From NCBI GenBank assembly GCA_937858705.1, contig CALLZM010000021.1, positions 1 through 64,000 on the forward strand: a stretch of DNA of 64,000 nucleotides, written 5' to 3'. A model generated the notes under the pieces. It saw nothing but the letters and a program-made list of their open reading frames with translations, ran no database searches and was not told where the DNA came from. Position numbers and translations under genes: made by a program. Position 1 is the stretch's first letter. Each line of letters starts with the position of its first letter. Shown here one piece after another: positions 24,499 through 36,219 of this stretch. The stretch comes from an uncultured Candidatus Saccharibacteria bacterium (GTDB lineage: Bacteria; Patescibacteriota; Saccharimonadia; Saccharimonadales; Saccharimonadaceae).

Positions 24499-26589
24499 AT
24501 GGCTGACGCAACCGTCTCGCTTAAAAATTTTAGAAATATTGGTATCATTGCGCATATCGATGCTGGTAAAACTACCACTACTGAAGGTATTTTGTATCGC
24601 ACGGGCCTAACGCACAAAATTGGCGTCGTGAAGGGTGACGGCGATGGCGCTACGACCGACTGGATGGAGCAAGAGAAAGAGCGAGGAATTACTATTACCT
24701 CTGCGGCAGTCACCTGTTTTTGGAAGGGTCACAAGGTCAATATCATTGACACGCCGGGTCACATCGACTTTACGGCAGAGGTTGAGCGCTCGTTGCGCGT
24801 GCTTGACGGTGCCGTAACGGTATTTGACGGCAAAATGGGCGTTGAAGCTCAGTCTGAAACTGTCTGGCGACAGGCGAATAAGTATGGCGTGCCGCGAATC
24901 TGCTTCATCAACAAAATTAACCAAACTGGCGGTGATTTCTGGAAGTCGCTTGAGTCAATCCATACTCGCCTCAGCAAGCAAGCATTTCCTGTGCACATTC
25001 CGATCGGTTTTGAAAAGGATATTAACGGTGTTGTCGACCTCATTGAAATGAAAGCATACACTTACAACGATTATTCTGATCACGAGCTCATCGAGGGCGA
25101 AATTCCAGCCGATATGCTCGAAAAATGTACCAATGCTCGTAGCCTCTTGGTTGAAAATGCCGTTGAAGCCGACGATGAACTGATGATGAAGTTCCTCGAC
25201 GAAGGCGAAGCGGCTATCTCGAAAGATGAGCTGAAAGCTGCCTTGCGACAACGCGTGCTAGCGGGCGATTTCTACCTAGTGACAGGTGGTGATGGCCGCG
25301 GTGTGATCGTCGAAAAACTTCTCGACCTCATGGTAGACTTTTTGCCAAGCCCACTTGATGTCGATGCCATTTGGGGCCAAAACCCGAAGACAGGCGACGA
25401 AGTAAGTCGTAAGCCAGACGCAGGCGAACCTATGTCGGCGCTGGCGTTCAAAATCGCGACCGATCCATTTGTTGGCAAGCTTATCTTTGTTCGTGTCTAC
25501 TCTGGTGTCCTGAAATCGGGTAGCTATGTCTTGAACACAACAACGGGTGAAAAAGAGCGAATCGGCCGCATCGTGCGAATGCATGCCGATAAGCGAGAAG
25601 ATATCGATAGCATTAGTGCTGGTGACATCGCGGCCGTTGTAGGGCTAAAGCAGACTTCTACCGGTAACACTTTATCTGATCCTGCTCATCCAATTGCTCT
25701 CGAGAGTATTTCGTTCCCAGAACCACCGGTATCCATCGCTGTTGAGCCGAAGTCAAAAGCCGATCAAGAAAAGATGGCTCTTGCTTTGCAGCGACTATCT
25801 GAAGAAGATCCAACATTCCGCATTCACACCGACGACGAGACTGGCCAGACCATCATGTCTGGTATGGGTGAGCTTCACCTCGATATTCTCATCGAACGCA
25901 TGAAGCGTGAATTTAAGGTAGAAGCAAATGTTGGTGAACCGCAAGTTGCTTTCCGCGAAACTATCAAGAAAGTACACGAGCAGCAGGGCAAGCACGCCAA
26001 ACAGTCTGGTGGTCGTGGTCAGTACGGCGATGTGTGGATCCGATTTGAGCCAAATGAGCCAGGTAAGGGCTTTGAGTTCTTCGATGAAATCAAGGGCGGC
26101 GTGGTTCCTCAGGAATATCGCCCAGCAGTCATGAAGGGTATCCGAGAAACGCTTGAGGGGGGTGTTATCGCTGGTTATCCAGTGGTTGATGTCAAGGCAA
26201 CCCTCTACGATGGTAGCTATCACGATGTCGACTCCAGCGAACTTGCGTTCAACCTAGCTGGCGCGTTGGCGACTCGTGAGGGCGTAAAAGCAGCGAGCCC
26301 AGCATTGCTGGAGCCAGTTATGCGCGTTGAGGTCACTACGCCAGAAGAGTTCATGGGTGACATCATCGGCGACCTCAACTCTCGCCGTGGACGAATCGAA
26401 GCTATGGAAGACCTCATGGGTGGCGCAAAGCTCATCAAAGCATTTGTGCCGCTTGCGCAAATGTTCGGCTACACCGGCGATATTCGCTCAATGAGCCAAG
26501 GCCGCGCTGCTTCAACGATGGAACTTGCTCAGTATGAAGAAGTACCGCCAAATGTTGCACAGGAAATTATCGAGAAGCGCTCGAAATAA
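24499..26589 (+). CDS. fusA: Elongation factor G with altered guanine-binding motifs
   Basis: 696 aa. It catalyses ribosome translocation. G1 [10 protein letters not shown]2 RGITIT and G3 DTPGH are normal. The G4 motif, NKMD in nearly all EF-G, is NKIN (138-141), so the aspartate that reads the guanine base is an asparagine. The G5 motif, normally SAFKNKG, is TGGDGRG (262-268). Domains III-V are complete ([41 protein letters not shown]). The ATG at 24499 is preceded by AGAAAAGGA; an upstream start at 24466 is less likely. It is a monocistronic unit with its own terminator, and tuf lies 8 kb away. Confidence 0.97.
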   Translation: MADATVSLKNFRNIGIIAHIDAGKTTTTEGILYRTGLTHKIGVVKGDGDGATTDWMEQEKERGITITSAAVTCFWKGHKVNIIDTPGHIDFTAEVERSLRVLDGAVTVFDGKMGVEAQSETVWRQANKYGVPRICFINKINQTGGDFWKSLESIHTRLSKQAFPVHIPIGFEKDINGVVDLIEMKAYTYNDYSDHELIEGEIPADMLEKCTNARSLLVENAVEADDELMMKFLDEGEAAISKDELKAALRQRVLAGDFYLVTGGDGRGVIVEKLLDLMVDFLPSPLDVDAIWGQNPKTGDEVSRKPDAGEPMSALAFKIATDPFVGKLIFVRVYSGVLKSGSYVLNTTTGEKERIGRIVRMHADKREDIDSISAGDIAAVVGLKQTSTGNTLSDPAHPIALESISFPEPPVSIAVEPKSKADQEKMALALQRLSEEDPTFRIHTDDETGQTIMSGMGELHLDILIERMKREFKVEANVGEPQVAFRETIKKVHEQQGKHAKQSGGRGQYGDVWIRFEPNEPGKGFEFFDEIKGGVVPQEYRPAVMKGIRETLEGGVIAGYPVVDVKATLYDGSYHDVDSSELAFNLAGALATREGVKAASPALLEPVMRVEVTTPEEFMGDIIGDLNSRRGRIEAMEDLMGGAKLIKAFVPLAQMFGYTGDIRSMSQGRAASTMELAQYEEVPPNVAQEIIEKRSK

Positions 26590-26606
26590 TTCTGCCTAAT
26601 GCACAG

Positions 26607-26636
26607 AAACTACCCCGTCCAACAGGGGTAGTTTTT
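26607..26636 (+). terminator. Terminator of fusA
   Basis: AAACTACCCC, 8-nt loop, GGGGTAGTTT plus TT. Confidence 0.9.
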
Positions 26637-26667
26637 ATGTACTATTGCTATTTTATGCAATATGTGA

Positions 26668-26673
26668 TATAAT
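26668..26673 (+). promoter_or_regulatory. -10 box of the 26680 gene
   Basis: TATAAT six nt before the ATG, predicting a leaderless mRNA. Confidence 0.6.
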
Positions 26674-26679
26674 GAAAAG

Positions 26680-27945
26680 ATGAGCTCAGAATTATCGTCG
26701 CCACTCACAGAAGGCACACGCTATTCATATGCGCCAAATCAGGTTCAGTTCATAGCCCAGGACTATCTGAAACACTTTGGATCGGAGAGGTCCCGCGAGC
26801 TTGCAGATACCATGTGCGACAGCGACCGCTCTATCGCTAAGACTATCGTGTTCACTCCAGTGTTGGCTACTGAGAGTAGTGAGCAGCTGGAAAGAACACT
26901 GGCCTTGTATACAAATCAGCGAGACTGCGCGCCGTTTACAGTACTACTCCACTTCAATGCTCCAATGGCTGCTGGGATTAATGGCATAACGGCGGAGTTT
27001 GAGGGTATCGTGAAGCAAGCTTCTCTCGTGGGGCTTGATGTGCGTAGTTGTTTTTCATCGTATGACGACCCGACTATAGGCGAGATTCGTAAAGATATAT
27101 GGGATGCGGGCATACGGCTCGCTGAGCGGGATGGATTATTCAAGCCAGGCGAGACGAACGACGTTATTGGCGTAAATCAAGACATTGACCTCGAAGCAAT
27201 GAGTCCGCACTATATAAAGCACATTCAGGCACACTATGACGAAGAAAAAAGCCGAAGTAATGATAGTATATGGCTCAGTGCCGCATCAACTTCTACGAGT
27301 CATCGGTATCCTTTTGATAGCCATCCAAATACTGCGCTTGGTATCTTTTATGCTGACTTGACATACCGACAAGGAGGCGTTGGATATGAGGCTGGTCTCA
27401 CGGTGCCATTAGCGATGTATATGCTGAGCGGTGGGTTTAATCCGAAGGACCAATTGAAAGAAACGCACGCAATCGTCGATGGCTCAGTGAACTACAGTAT
27501 TCCCTTAGCACACGCCAAAACCTCACCGAGACGCTACATCGATAGGTTCCCTCGTAATGGCTATGACGAGCTATGGACGGCTGATAGTTTTGGGCCGGAC
27601 GACCCTTGTCGAGTCTCTGATCTTAGTCGCAGAGACGCGAATCCCGAAGAGCTGCGAGAGCATGTCTCCTCATTTTTGGGGAACAATGTGCTGAAGGTTC
27701 TTGGCTATTCAAGGCACTTCATTCAAGATGATACTCCACGCAACAGTCTAGATGATAGGGCCAATGGGTTGCTGGCGCACCTACAGCGGCTCGCAATCAA
27801 TCGTCGAGCGCTTGGTAGGATATGTGATGTGGTGGGAGATATGACTTTACTAGACCAACACGATGAAATATTCAGGCCCACGCTGGAAAGATATAGGGAG
27901 ATAGAGAAAAAGTTGCGAAGTATTGCGGGATCTAAAAATATCTAA
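26680..27945 (+). CDS. Hypothetical protein, possibly GT-A glycosyltransferase-like
   Basis: 421 aa, soluble. The first 170 residues have alternating strands and helices (AKTIVFTPVLA, FTVLLHFNAPM) leading to DVIGVNQDIDLEAMSP. That Asp-x-Asp after a hydrophobic strand resembles the metal-binding DxD of GT-A glycosyltransferases. The C-terminal part is unfamiliar. I do not assign a function with confidence. The gene is convergent with glgB (7 nt between stops). The link to glucan metabolism is only positional. Confidence 0.65.
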   Translation: MSSELSSPLTEGTRYSYAPNQVQFIAQDYLKHFGSERSRELADTMCDSDRSIAKTIVFTPVLATESSEQLERTLALYTNQRDCAPFTVLLHFNAPMAAGINGITAEFEGIVKQASLVGLDVRSCFSSYDDPTIGEIRKDIWDAGIRLAERDGLFKPGETNDVIGVNQDIDLEAMSPHYIKHIQAHYDEEKSRSNDSIWLSAASTSTSHRYPFDSHPNTALGIFYADLTYRQGGVGYEAGLTVPLAMYMLSGGFNPKDQLKETHAIVDGSVNYSIPLAHAKTSPRRYIDRFPRNGYDELWTADSFGPDDPCRVSDLSRRDANPEELREHVSSFLGNNVLKVLGYSRHFIQDDTPRNSLDDRANGLLAHLQRLAINRRALGRICDVVGDMTLLDQHDEIFRPTLERYREIEKKLRSIAGSKNI

Positions 27946-27952
27946 ATCTTCC

Positions 27953-29908
27953 CTAATCGATCTTCTGAAACACCGTTGCCGTGCGGGCTGGTAAGTAGGC
28001 TCTGATGAACTGGATATTTCCTTGTGGCTCGGTAAGGAACTTTGTTTTGTGGTCGATTCGACCTTGTCCGCCAAATTGAAGATCATCAGTACTTAACAGC
28101 ACTTCGTATGAGCCGGTTGGTGCCATAAGCTGATGGTTGGTAAGTGAGGTGGTCGGCGAAAAATTGAAGGCAAACAAATAGCCATCACGATAAAAACTGA
28201 TGAGTCGATTGTGCTCATTTATTTCGACGAAATGCTGCATTGATTCGGTGATAGACGGCAATAGATGTGCCATATGACGATCGAAATCTCCTAGCCATTC
28301 ATATTGTAAAAGATCACTGTCTGCCAGACTCCACTGGCGGCGAGCATGTTGGTATGACCAGTCATTACCTTCTCTTGGAAAATCAATCCATTCCGGATGC
28401 CCAAACTCATTGCCCATAAAGTTGAGATAACCACCGCCGTGAAGGCTGGCTGTTAGCAGACGAATCATTTTATGTAAAGCTACGCCGCGCTCAACCACTA
28501 GATGCTTGTCGGTTTTTTGCATATGCCAGTACATTGCTTTGTCGAGTAAGCGAAAAATGAGTGTCTTATCGCCAACTAAAGCCTGGTCATGACTTTCGGT
28601 ATAGGAAATAACCTTTTCTTCGGGACGGTGCGAACTGAGCGTGTGGAATAGATAGCCAAGATCCCATTCTTCATCGGTGCGCTCTTTGAGTGTCTTTATC
28701 CAGAGGTCAGGTGTACCCATGGCGAGACGATAGTCAAATCCAAGTCCGTCATGTTCAATCGGCCCAGCAACTCCCGGCAGGCCGCTCATTTCTTCGGCAA
28801 CGGTCAATGCATCGGGCCGGACGCGGTGAATGAGCTGATTTGCTAGCCGAAGATAGGTGAGTGCGTCCTTGTCGATATCTTTTCGATAATAATCATCGTA
28901 GCCAGTGAAAGATTTTTCCAGCCCGTGGTGTGTGTAGAGCATGCTCGTTACGCCATCGAAGCGAAAGCCATCGATGCGGTATTCGTCCAGCCAAAAGCGG
29001 CAGTTACTGAGCAAAAAATGCATGACTTCAGGTTTGCCGTAGTCGAATATCCGCGAATCCCACGCTGGGTGGTCACCCTTAAAGTACTGCGTCAGGGTAC
29101 CGTCAAACCGACTCAGGCCCTCAGCCTCGTTCTTGACAGCGTGCGAGTGAACGATATCGATGATGACACGCAAGCCCAATTTATGTGCAATATCGACGAG
29201 CTTCTTAAAATCATCTGGCGTGCCAAAGCGCGAGCTGACAGCGAAAAAGTTCGAGACATGGTAGCCAAAACTGCCGTAATAGGGGTGCTCCTGGATGGCC
29301 ATGAGCTGAACGGTATTGTAGCCGGCTTTTTTGATGCGTGGCAAAACATCCTTCGTAAAATCTTTGAAGCTCGACACTTTTGGCTCTTCTGAGCTCATGC
29401 CGACATGGGCTTCGTAGATGAGTGGCACTTCTGGGGCTGGCGGGGCGTCATATCTCATTTCATACGGCTTCGTGGGTACCCACACCTCAGCAGAAAAATC
29501 ATGCGTTTCGGGGTCTTGAACGACCCGTGTAGCATAGGATGGAATCCGCCAACCGTCGCCGCGGTCCCAGTAAACGCGAAACTTGTACTTCTGACCGTGT
29601 TTTATTGCCGAAAAGGGAAATTTACCATACCATTGGCCATGCTTAGTGGGTTTCAGCGCAAATTCATCGAGCTCCTGCCAGTTAGTAAAATCACCGACCA
29701 GCACAATTTTCGTCGCATTTGGCGCCCATTCTCGAAAAATCCAGCCATCATCTGCCTTGTGTAACCCAAAATGCTGAAACCCCAGCGCAAAAGAGGCGAG
29801 AGAGTTATCGCCCAGCACTTCCTCGGTCTTTTTCTTCATATACCGCTCTCGTGCCGAAATGACGGCTTTATGCGGCTCTAGCCACAGATCGATATCGATT
29901 AAGCTCAT
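27953..29908 (-). CDS. glgB: 1,4-alpha-glucan branching enzyme, eukaryote-like GH13_8
   Basis: 651 aa. A CBM48 domain (about 50-145; IFREWAPNATKIVLVGDF) precedes the (beta/alpha)8 catalytic domain. Signature stretches are GSFGYHVSNFFAVSSRFGTP, DEYRIDGFRFDGVTSMLY (nucleophile Asp), LTVAEEMSGLPG (acid/base Glu) and YTESHDQALVGDKT. These match the GH13_8 group of eukaryotic and some bacterial branching enzymes, not the E. coli type GH13_9. It forms alpha-1,6 branches in a glycogen-like polymer. The start follows a TATAAT by 7 nt, with a second consensus promoter just upstream. The GT4/GH57/GH15 cluster 30 kb away probably serves the same pathway. Confidence 0.95.
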   Translation of the reverse strand: MSLIDIDLWLEPHKAVISARERYMKKKTEEVLGDNSLASFALGFQHFGLHKADDGWIFREWAPNATKIVLVGDFTNWQELDEFALKPTKHGQWYGKFPFSAIKHGQKYKFRVYWDRGDGWRIPSYATRVVQDPETHDFSAEVWVPTKPYEMRYDAPPAPEVPLIYEAHVGMSSEEPKVSSFKDFTKDVLPRIKKAGYNTVQLMAIQEHPYYGSFGYHVSNFFAVSSRFGTPDDFKKLVDIAHKLGLRVIIDIVHSHAVKNEAEGLSRFDGTLTQYFKGDHPAWDSRIFDYGKPEVMHFLLSNCRFWLDEYRIDGFRFDGVTSMLYTHHGLEKSFTGYDDYYRKDIDKDALTYLRLANQLIHRVRPDALTVAEEMSGLPGVAGPIEHDGLGFDYRLAMGTPDLWIKTLKERTDEEWDLGYLFHTLSSHRPEEKVISYTESHDQALVGDKTLIFRLLDKAMYWHMQKTDKHLVVERGVALHKMIRLLTASLHGGGYLNFMGNEFGHPEWIDFPREGNDWSYQHARRQWSLADSDLLQYEWLGDFDRHMAHLLPSITESMQHFVEINEHNRLISFYRDGYLFAFNFSPTTSLTNHQLMAPTGSYEVLLSTDDLQFGGQGRIDHKTKFLTEPQGNIQFIRAYLPARTATVFQKID

Positions 29909-29915
29909 GCTACTA

Positions 29916-29967
29916 ATTATAGCATCCCTATCTCTTCATTATATCACAGTTATGGCTATCCTGTCAA
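29916..29967 (-). promoter_or_regulatory. Tandem promoters of glgB
   Basis: Distal: TTGACA (29962-29967), 18 nt, TATAAT (29938-29943), with GTGTGA-like sequence before the -10. Proximal: TATAAT (29916-29921), 7 nt before the ATG. The proximal one gives a leaderless mRNA, the distal one a leader of about 25 nt. Confidence 0.7.
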
Positions 29968-29969
29968 GT

Positions 29970-30710
29970 TTATCTCTGCTGTTCCTCGAATAACTCCTTC
30001 AAAAAACTACCTGGGCTGTTCAGGAAGTCACGGGTCAAATTAACATGATCGAGTTCATTAAAGCGAGTGGCCTGTACGCCCAGCCGAGTGAACTCATATA
30101 TTTGAGCGCCCGGATATGCGAGCAGAATAGGAGAATGTGTCGCAATGATACATTGTGAGCCTTGTCTGACTAACGCGTGAATCCGAACCATTAGTTGCAA
30201 TAGGCGCTGTGGTGACAGGGCTGATTCTGGTTCATCAAACAGAAAGAGACCTGGCTGAAAATTTTTTACTATTGCCATAAACGCCTCGCCATGTGACTGT
30301 TGGTGCATAGGTTTGCCGTCAAAAAAGAGTGGAACCGGCGTGTCGTCCAGGGGAAAAGTACCTTTCTCGGTGTAGTTGGCGGTGGTATAAAAACTCTCTG
30401 CGCGGAGAAAGAAGCCGGATTTTTCACGCCTCGCCCCTCGTATAAGCGTTAAGGTATTCGCGAGCTCTGAAGTTGAGTTTTCGGTTGAAAAGTTGTAATT
30501 CTTTGTGCCTCCCTCTGCGTTGAAACCAGCCGTGACGGCGATTGCTTCAAGGACGGTTGATTTACCCGAGCCGTTTTCTCCGACGAAAAACGCGACAGGG
30601 GAGCTGAAGGTGATGGACTCGATATCGTGAACCGCAGGAATATCGTACGGATACATAGCGTCATCTGCTATCTTTGCATGTTTTAGGCCACGAATAAATA
30701 ACTCATTCAT
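29970..30710 (-). CDS. AAA/ABC-type ATPase (COG3910-like)
   Basis: 246 aa. Walker A is GENGSGKST (44-52), the signature-like region is QQSHGEAF, Walker B is GLFLFDEPESALS, and the switch histidine is in IATHSPIL. Stand-alone ATPases of this SMC/ABC-like type have no assigned substrate; some belong to defence or repair systems. No toxin or nuclease partner lies beside it. A TATGAT -10 lies 6 nt before the ATG. Confidence 0.88.
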   Translation of the reverse strand: MNELFIRGLKHAKIADDAMYPYDIPAVHDIESITFSSPVAFFVGENGSGKSTVLEAIAVTAGFNAEGGTKNYNFSTENSTSELANTLTLIRGARREKSGFFLRAESFYTTANYTEKGTFPLDDTPVPLFFDGKPMHQQSHGEAFMAIVKNFQPGLFLFDEPESALSPQRLLQLMVRIHALVRQGSQCIIATHSPILLAYPGAQIYEFTRLGVQATRFNELDHVNLTRDFLNSPGSFLKELFEEQQR

Positions 30711-30768
30711 ACAACGATCATAGCAAAGAGTGCTGTAAACTCATACGGTACGACCCTAAGCATCGCTC

Positions 30769-32926
<2,158 letters not shown>

Positions 32927-32974
32927 CGCGCCAGTGCTTGTCAATATTGAGGTCATTGCGGCACAATAGAGTCT

Positions 32975-34327
32975 ATGGAAAGAACTGGCGGCTCCGAAGG
33001 TCCTCAAATAGATTTACTTTCACGGCTTGAAGATGATGCGTATGAGGAAGGATGGCTGCAACTTGCCGCCTTACAACAAGTACTCAATGGCGAGCGCGCA
33101 CAGGAAAATATCCCTGAAATTATCGAAGCAGCATATAGACTATTCGGCACAAAAGAATATATCGGAGAAAAAATAGACATCAACGCTTGGTCGTTAGGTC
33201 CGAATGGAAGAGTTGGATACGGTCTTTATAAGGGCCAGTATGAAGGTATAGTAGCCATTCCACTCAACGGGTCAGAAGTGCTAGGATTTATCGACGATAT
33301 TCCTTTTGATGCTAAAACTATGAAAACTATTCTCGCAATTCATCTTATCCAACGGGGCACCACACAAAATAAAGAGACCTTTATACCCCTTGTCCGTGAA
33401 GCTATCCATAGCTTTTCTGTGCATGAAGAGAAAGAACCAGGCCGGGCGCTTTTAATTGTACTACGCCGTATGGCCCAGTCTATTCAGTCCGGACATTCAA
33501 GCACACTGGGAGTTTCGGTAGAGGATGAGCGAGAAATGTGCGAAACTCAGATGAATGTTTTGCTGAACAATTTTATTTCCAGTTACGCTGAGGGGGGGGG
33601 ATTCTTTGTTGTTACCAATGAGTCTTCGCTTCTTTCGTCCAATCATGATATACCAGTGACTGAGCAATCGCGCAATATCATATTGTATGGTGAATCAGGG
33701 AAGATTGTCATCGATGACGACAATGAGAGCAGTCTCATTGTGCGTGCAAGCGATGCACTTCCTCGGAGGGTGCCGATCATTGCCATTAGTGATATATACC
33801 CTGTAGCTGATGAAGTCATCGAGACGACAGATCTTCTTGATACCGTGTTTAATGAGGAATTTTGGACAACCGCTGATTCACTCTCTGAAAAGTTGCTCAC
33901 TCTCCAGCGACAGGGCATCGGCGAGCAACAGATGATCGATGCTTGCGTAAAGGCTGGCGGTATGCTTGAAAAACAAGTACCACTATCCGTTAGAAATACT
34001 TCAGCATATCTCAAGATGAGCGGTGTAGCGTACGAGTACGATCAGCGCGGTAATTTGCAGCAGACGCTCCTCTCAATCGACAGCATCGACGATAGGGGCG
34101 ATATTGTAACTGAATGCCGAGGGTTTGATTTTTACTTCGTAGGAGACAGGTTTATTCCATTGCTTGAGATCCATATCTACACTATCAATCAAGGTGATTT
34201 AGTAGTAGATGAGGGTCTAAAACAAGGGTGGCAAAAATGGCATCCATCGAAAGAATATGGCAATCAAAGAACTGTCTACGCCATGCCGCACAAGAATGAA
34301 CTCGTCGAATTTGAAGCTGCTATCTAA
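32975..34327 (+). CDS. Hypothetical protein (450 aa) with a G9 tract
   Basis: I do not recognise the family. The protein is soluble, acidic and without membrane segments or cysteine clusters. A run of nine G at 33592-33600 encodes the Gly run in EGGGFFVV near residue 207; gain or loss of one G would end the protein early. The C-terminal half alternates strands and helices. A CACAAT -10 lies 9 nt before the ATG. It stands between tgt and tuf on the same strand but with its own promoter. Confidence 0.7.
   Translation: MERTGGSEGPQIDLLSRLEDDAYEEGWLQLAALQQVLNGERAQENIPEIIEAAYRLFGTKEYIGEKIDINAWSLGPNGRVGYGLYKGQYEGIVAIPLNGSEVLGFIDDIPFDAKTMKTILAIHLIQRGTTQNKETFIPLVREAIHSFSVHEEKEPGRALLIVLRRMAQSIQSGHSSTLGVSVEDEREMCETQMNVLLNNFISSYAEGGGFFVVTNESSLLSSNHDIPVTEQSRNIILYGESGKIVIDDDNESSLIVRASDALPRRVPIIAISDIYPVADEVIETTDLLDTVFNEEFWTTADSLSEKLLTLQRQGIGEQQMIDACVKAGGMLEKQVPLSVRNTSAYLKMSGVAYEYDQRGNLQQTLLSIDSIDDRGDIVTECRGFDFYFVGDRFIPLLEIHIYTINQGDLVVDEGLKQGWQKWHPSKEYGNQRTVYAMPHKNELVEFEAAI
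33592..33600 (+). repeat. Homopolymer of nine G inside a coding region
   Basis: Nine consecutive G, preceded by GA and followed by ATT. Tracts of this length are prone to slippage in replication and sequencing. Confidence 0.95.
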
Positions 34328-34333
34328 AAGATC

Positions 34334-34362
34334 TTTACAGGACGGTCCGTTATGCGTATAAT
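34334..34362 (+). promoter_or_regulatory. Promoter of tuf
   Basis: TTTACA (34334-34339), 17 nt, TATAAT (34357-34362). The leader is about 90 nt. Confidence 0.75.
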
Positions 34363-34457
34363 TAAACTCATACGCCGTGGGGTTGGTTTGCTAGCAATTG
34401 CTACAAAGCTCAGCTGCCCGCGTCAATATTAAAGTAATAATCAGGAGAAACTACCAA

Positions 34458-35642
34458 ATGGCAGATTTCGATCGAAGCAAACCGCACGTCAATGTGGGTA
34501 CAATGGGCCATGTTGACCACGGTAAAACAACATTAACAGCAGCTATTTCACATGTGCTTTCAAAGAAGCTCCCTAGTGATGTAAATAAGCCGCGCGATTA
34601 CGCAACTATCGACAACGCTCCAGAAGAGCGCGCTCGTGGTATCACCATTGCGTCATCACACATCGAGTACGAATCACCAAACCGACACTACGCTCATGTG
34701 GACATGCCAGGTCACGCCGACTATGTCAAGAACATGATCACTGGTGCTGCACAAATCGACGGCGCAATCCTTGTGGTTGCCGCAAACGATGGTCCATTGC
34801 CACAAACTCGCGAGCATGTTCTGCTTGCCAAGCAAGTTGGTGTGCCAAAGATCGTTGTGTTCCTCAACAAAATGGACCTTGCAGATCCAGAACTCGTTGA
34901 GCTTGTTGAAATGGATGTTCGTGAACTCCTTTCTAAGAATGGTTACGACGGCGACAACGCACCAATCATCAAGGGTTCAGCAACCAAGGCCATCGAAGGC
35001 GATGCTGATGCTGAAGCTGCTATCATGGAATTGGTTGAAGCAGTCGACAACTATGTCGATGAGCCAACTCGCGACCTAGACAAGCCATTCCTTATGCCTA
35101 TTGAAGATGTCTTTAGCATCAAGGGTCGAGGCACGGTTGCTACCGGACGAATCGAACAAGGTGTTATCAACATCAACGATCCAGTAGAAATCGTTGGCTT
35201 GAAAGATACTCAAACTTCAGTTGTAACTGGTATCGAAGCATTCAATAAGTCTCTCGACCGAGGTCAAGCTGGCGACAACGCTGGTCTATTGCTCCGCGGT
35301 ATCGAACGAGAGCAAATCGAGCGCGGTCAAGTTGTTGTGAAGCCAGGTAGCCTGACTCCACACACCGAGTTCGACGCTGAGGTATATATCCTTAAGAAGG
35401 AAGAAGGCGGTCGCCATACTCCATTCTCAAAGGGCTACAAGCCACAGTTCTACTTCCGAACTACCGATGTTACCGGTGAAGTTGAATTGCCAGCAGACAA
35501 AGAAATTGTCATGCCTGGTGACCAAGTTTCATTCAAGGTTAAGCTTCTTGCTCCTATCGCTATGGATAAGGGTCAAGACTTCGCTATCCGCGAAGGTGGC
35601 CGAACCGTCGGTGCTGGTGTTGTAACCAACATCATCAAATAG
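34458..35642 (+). CDS. tuf: Elongation factor Tu
   Basis: 394 aa. It delivers aminoacyl-tRNA to the ribosome as a GTP complex. G1 GHVDHGKT, G3 DMPGH, G4 NKMD and G5 GSATK are all regular, in contrast to EF-G in this window. The usual DCPGH is DMPGH here. The ATG at 34458 follows AGGAGA; the frame upstream is open but precedes the ribosome binding site. It is a single gene with promoter and terminator, not linked to fusA. Confidence 0.98.
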   Translation: MADFDRSKPHVNVGTMGHVDHGKTTLTAAISHVLSKKLPSDVNKPRDYATIDNAPEERARGITIASSHIEYESPNRHYAHVDMPGHADYVKNMITGAAQIDGAILVVAANDGPLPQTREHVLLAKQVGVPKIVVFLNKMDLADPELVELVEMDVRELLSKNGYDGDNAPIIKGSATKAIEGDADAEAAIMELVEAVDNYVDEPTRDLDKPFLMPIEDVFSIKGRGTVATGRIEQGVININDPVEIVGLKDTQTSVVTGIEAFNKSLDRGQAGDNAGLLLRGIEREQIERGQVVVKPGSLTPHTEFDAEVYILKKEEGGRHTPFSKGYKPQFYFRTTDVTGEVELPADKEIVMPGDQVSFKVKLLAPIAMDKGQDFAIREGGRTVGAGVVTNIIK

Positions 35643-35664
35643 TTTGGTATAGTCTGAACTTACG

Positions 35665-35698
35665 AAACAACCCTCGTTTTCTTGGCGAGGGTTGTTTT
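35665..35698 (+). terminator. Terminator of tuf
   Basis: AAACAACCCTCG, 9-nt loop, CGAGGGTTGTTTT. Confidence 0.92.
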
Positions 35699-35747
35699 AT
35701 TGCGAAAATCATGCTATATTGAGTAAACAATATCATTGCTTTGACAA

Positions 35748-35781
35748 CTTGCGGAGGCGTGAGAAGATACGCCTCCGCAAG
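35748..35781 (+). promoter_or_regulatory. 13-bp hairpin in the rpsJ leader
   Basis: CTTGCGGAGGCGT and ACGCCTCCGCAAG form a perfect 13-bp stem around an 8-nt loop GAGAAGAT. No T run follows. A TATATT -10 at 35715-35720 would put it in the 5' leader of rpsJ. It is a candidate site for ribosomal-protein feedback or mRNA protection. Confidence 0.6.
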
Positions 35782-35833
35782 GTTACAAAGCCGTTAAGCT
35801 ATCGAACGATATCGTAGCATGGAGAAATTAACC

Positions 35834-36157
35834 ATGGCAGACAAAAATGCCCCAGGTCTCAAAATTCGTATTCGCCTCAAGGCATACGACCATAAGGTCA
35901 TCGACCAATCAGCAAAGCAAATCGTCGAGACAGCATTACGAACTGGCGCAACAGTAGCTGGTCCTATCCCACTACCAACCAGGCGAAGCACTTACACAGT
36001 CGTGAAAAGCCCGCATGTCTACAAAACTGGTGGTGAAAGCTTCGAGATGCGTGTTCATAAGCGCCTAATCGACATCACGAATGCTTCACCAAAAACCATC
36101 GACAACTTGCAAAACCTCAGCCTCCCTGCTGGTGTTGATGCAGAAATTCGTATGTAG
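35834..36157 (+). CDS. rpsJ: Ribosomal protein S10
   Basis: 107 aa. [20 protein letters not shown] and [20 protein letters not shown] are typical of this 30S head protein, which also binds NusB in antitermination. GGAGAAATTA precedes the ATG. Unusually it is followed at once by a strong terminator and is 1 kb from rplC, with two unrelated genes in between. In most bacteria it is the first gene of the S10 operon. Confidence 0.98.
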   Translation: MADKNAPGLKIRIRLKAYDHKVIDQSAKQIVETALRTGATVAGPIPLPTRRSTYTVVKSPHVYKTGGESFEMRVHKRLIDITNASPKTIDNLQNLSLPAGVDAEIRM

Positions 36158-36172
36158 GCAGTCTTGAAATGT

Positions 36173-36202
36173 AAAAAGCCTCGTGTGTTGCGAGGCTTTT
36201 TT
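36173..36202 (+). terminator. Terminator of rpsJ
   Basis: AAAAAGCCTCG, 7-nt loop, CGAGGCTTTTTT. Confidence 0.93.
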
Positions 36203-36219
36203 AGCGGCAAATAGTTGGT

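Noticed and set aside
28925-29392. 155-codon rightward frame
   Set aside because: Antisense shadow of glgB; no start signals.
29970-30710. Defence system built on the stand-alone ATPase
   Set aside because: No nuclease, toxin or other effector lies next to it; neighbours are glgB and a nitrilase, each with its own promoter.
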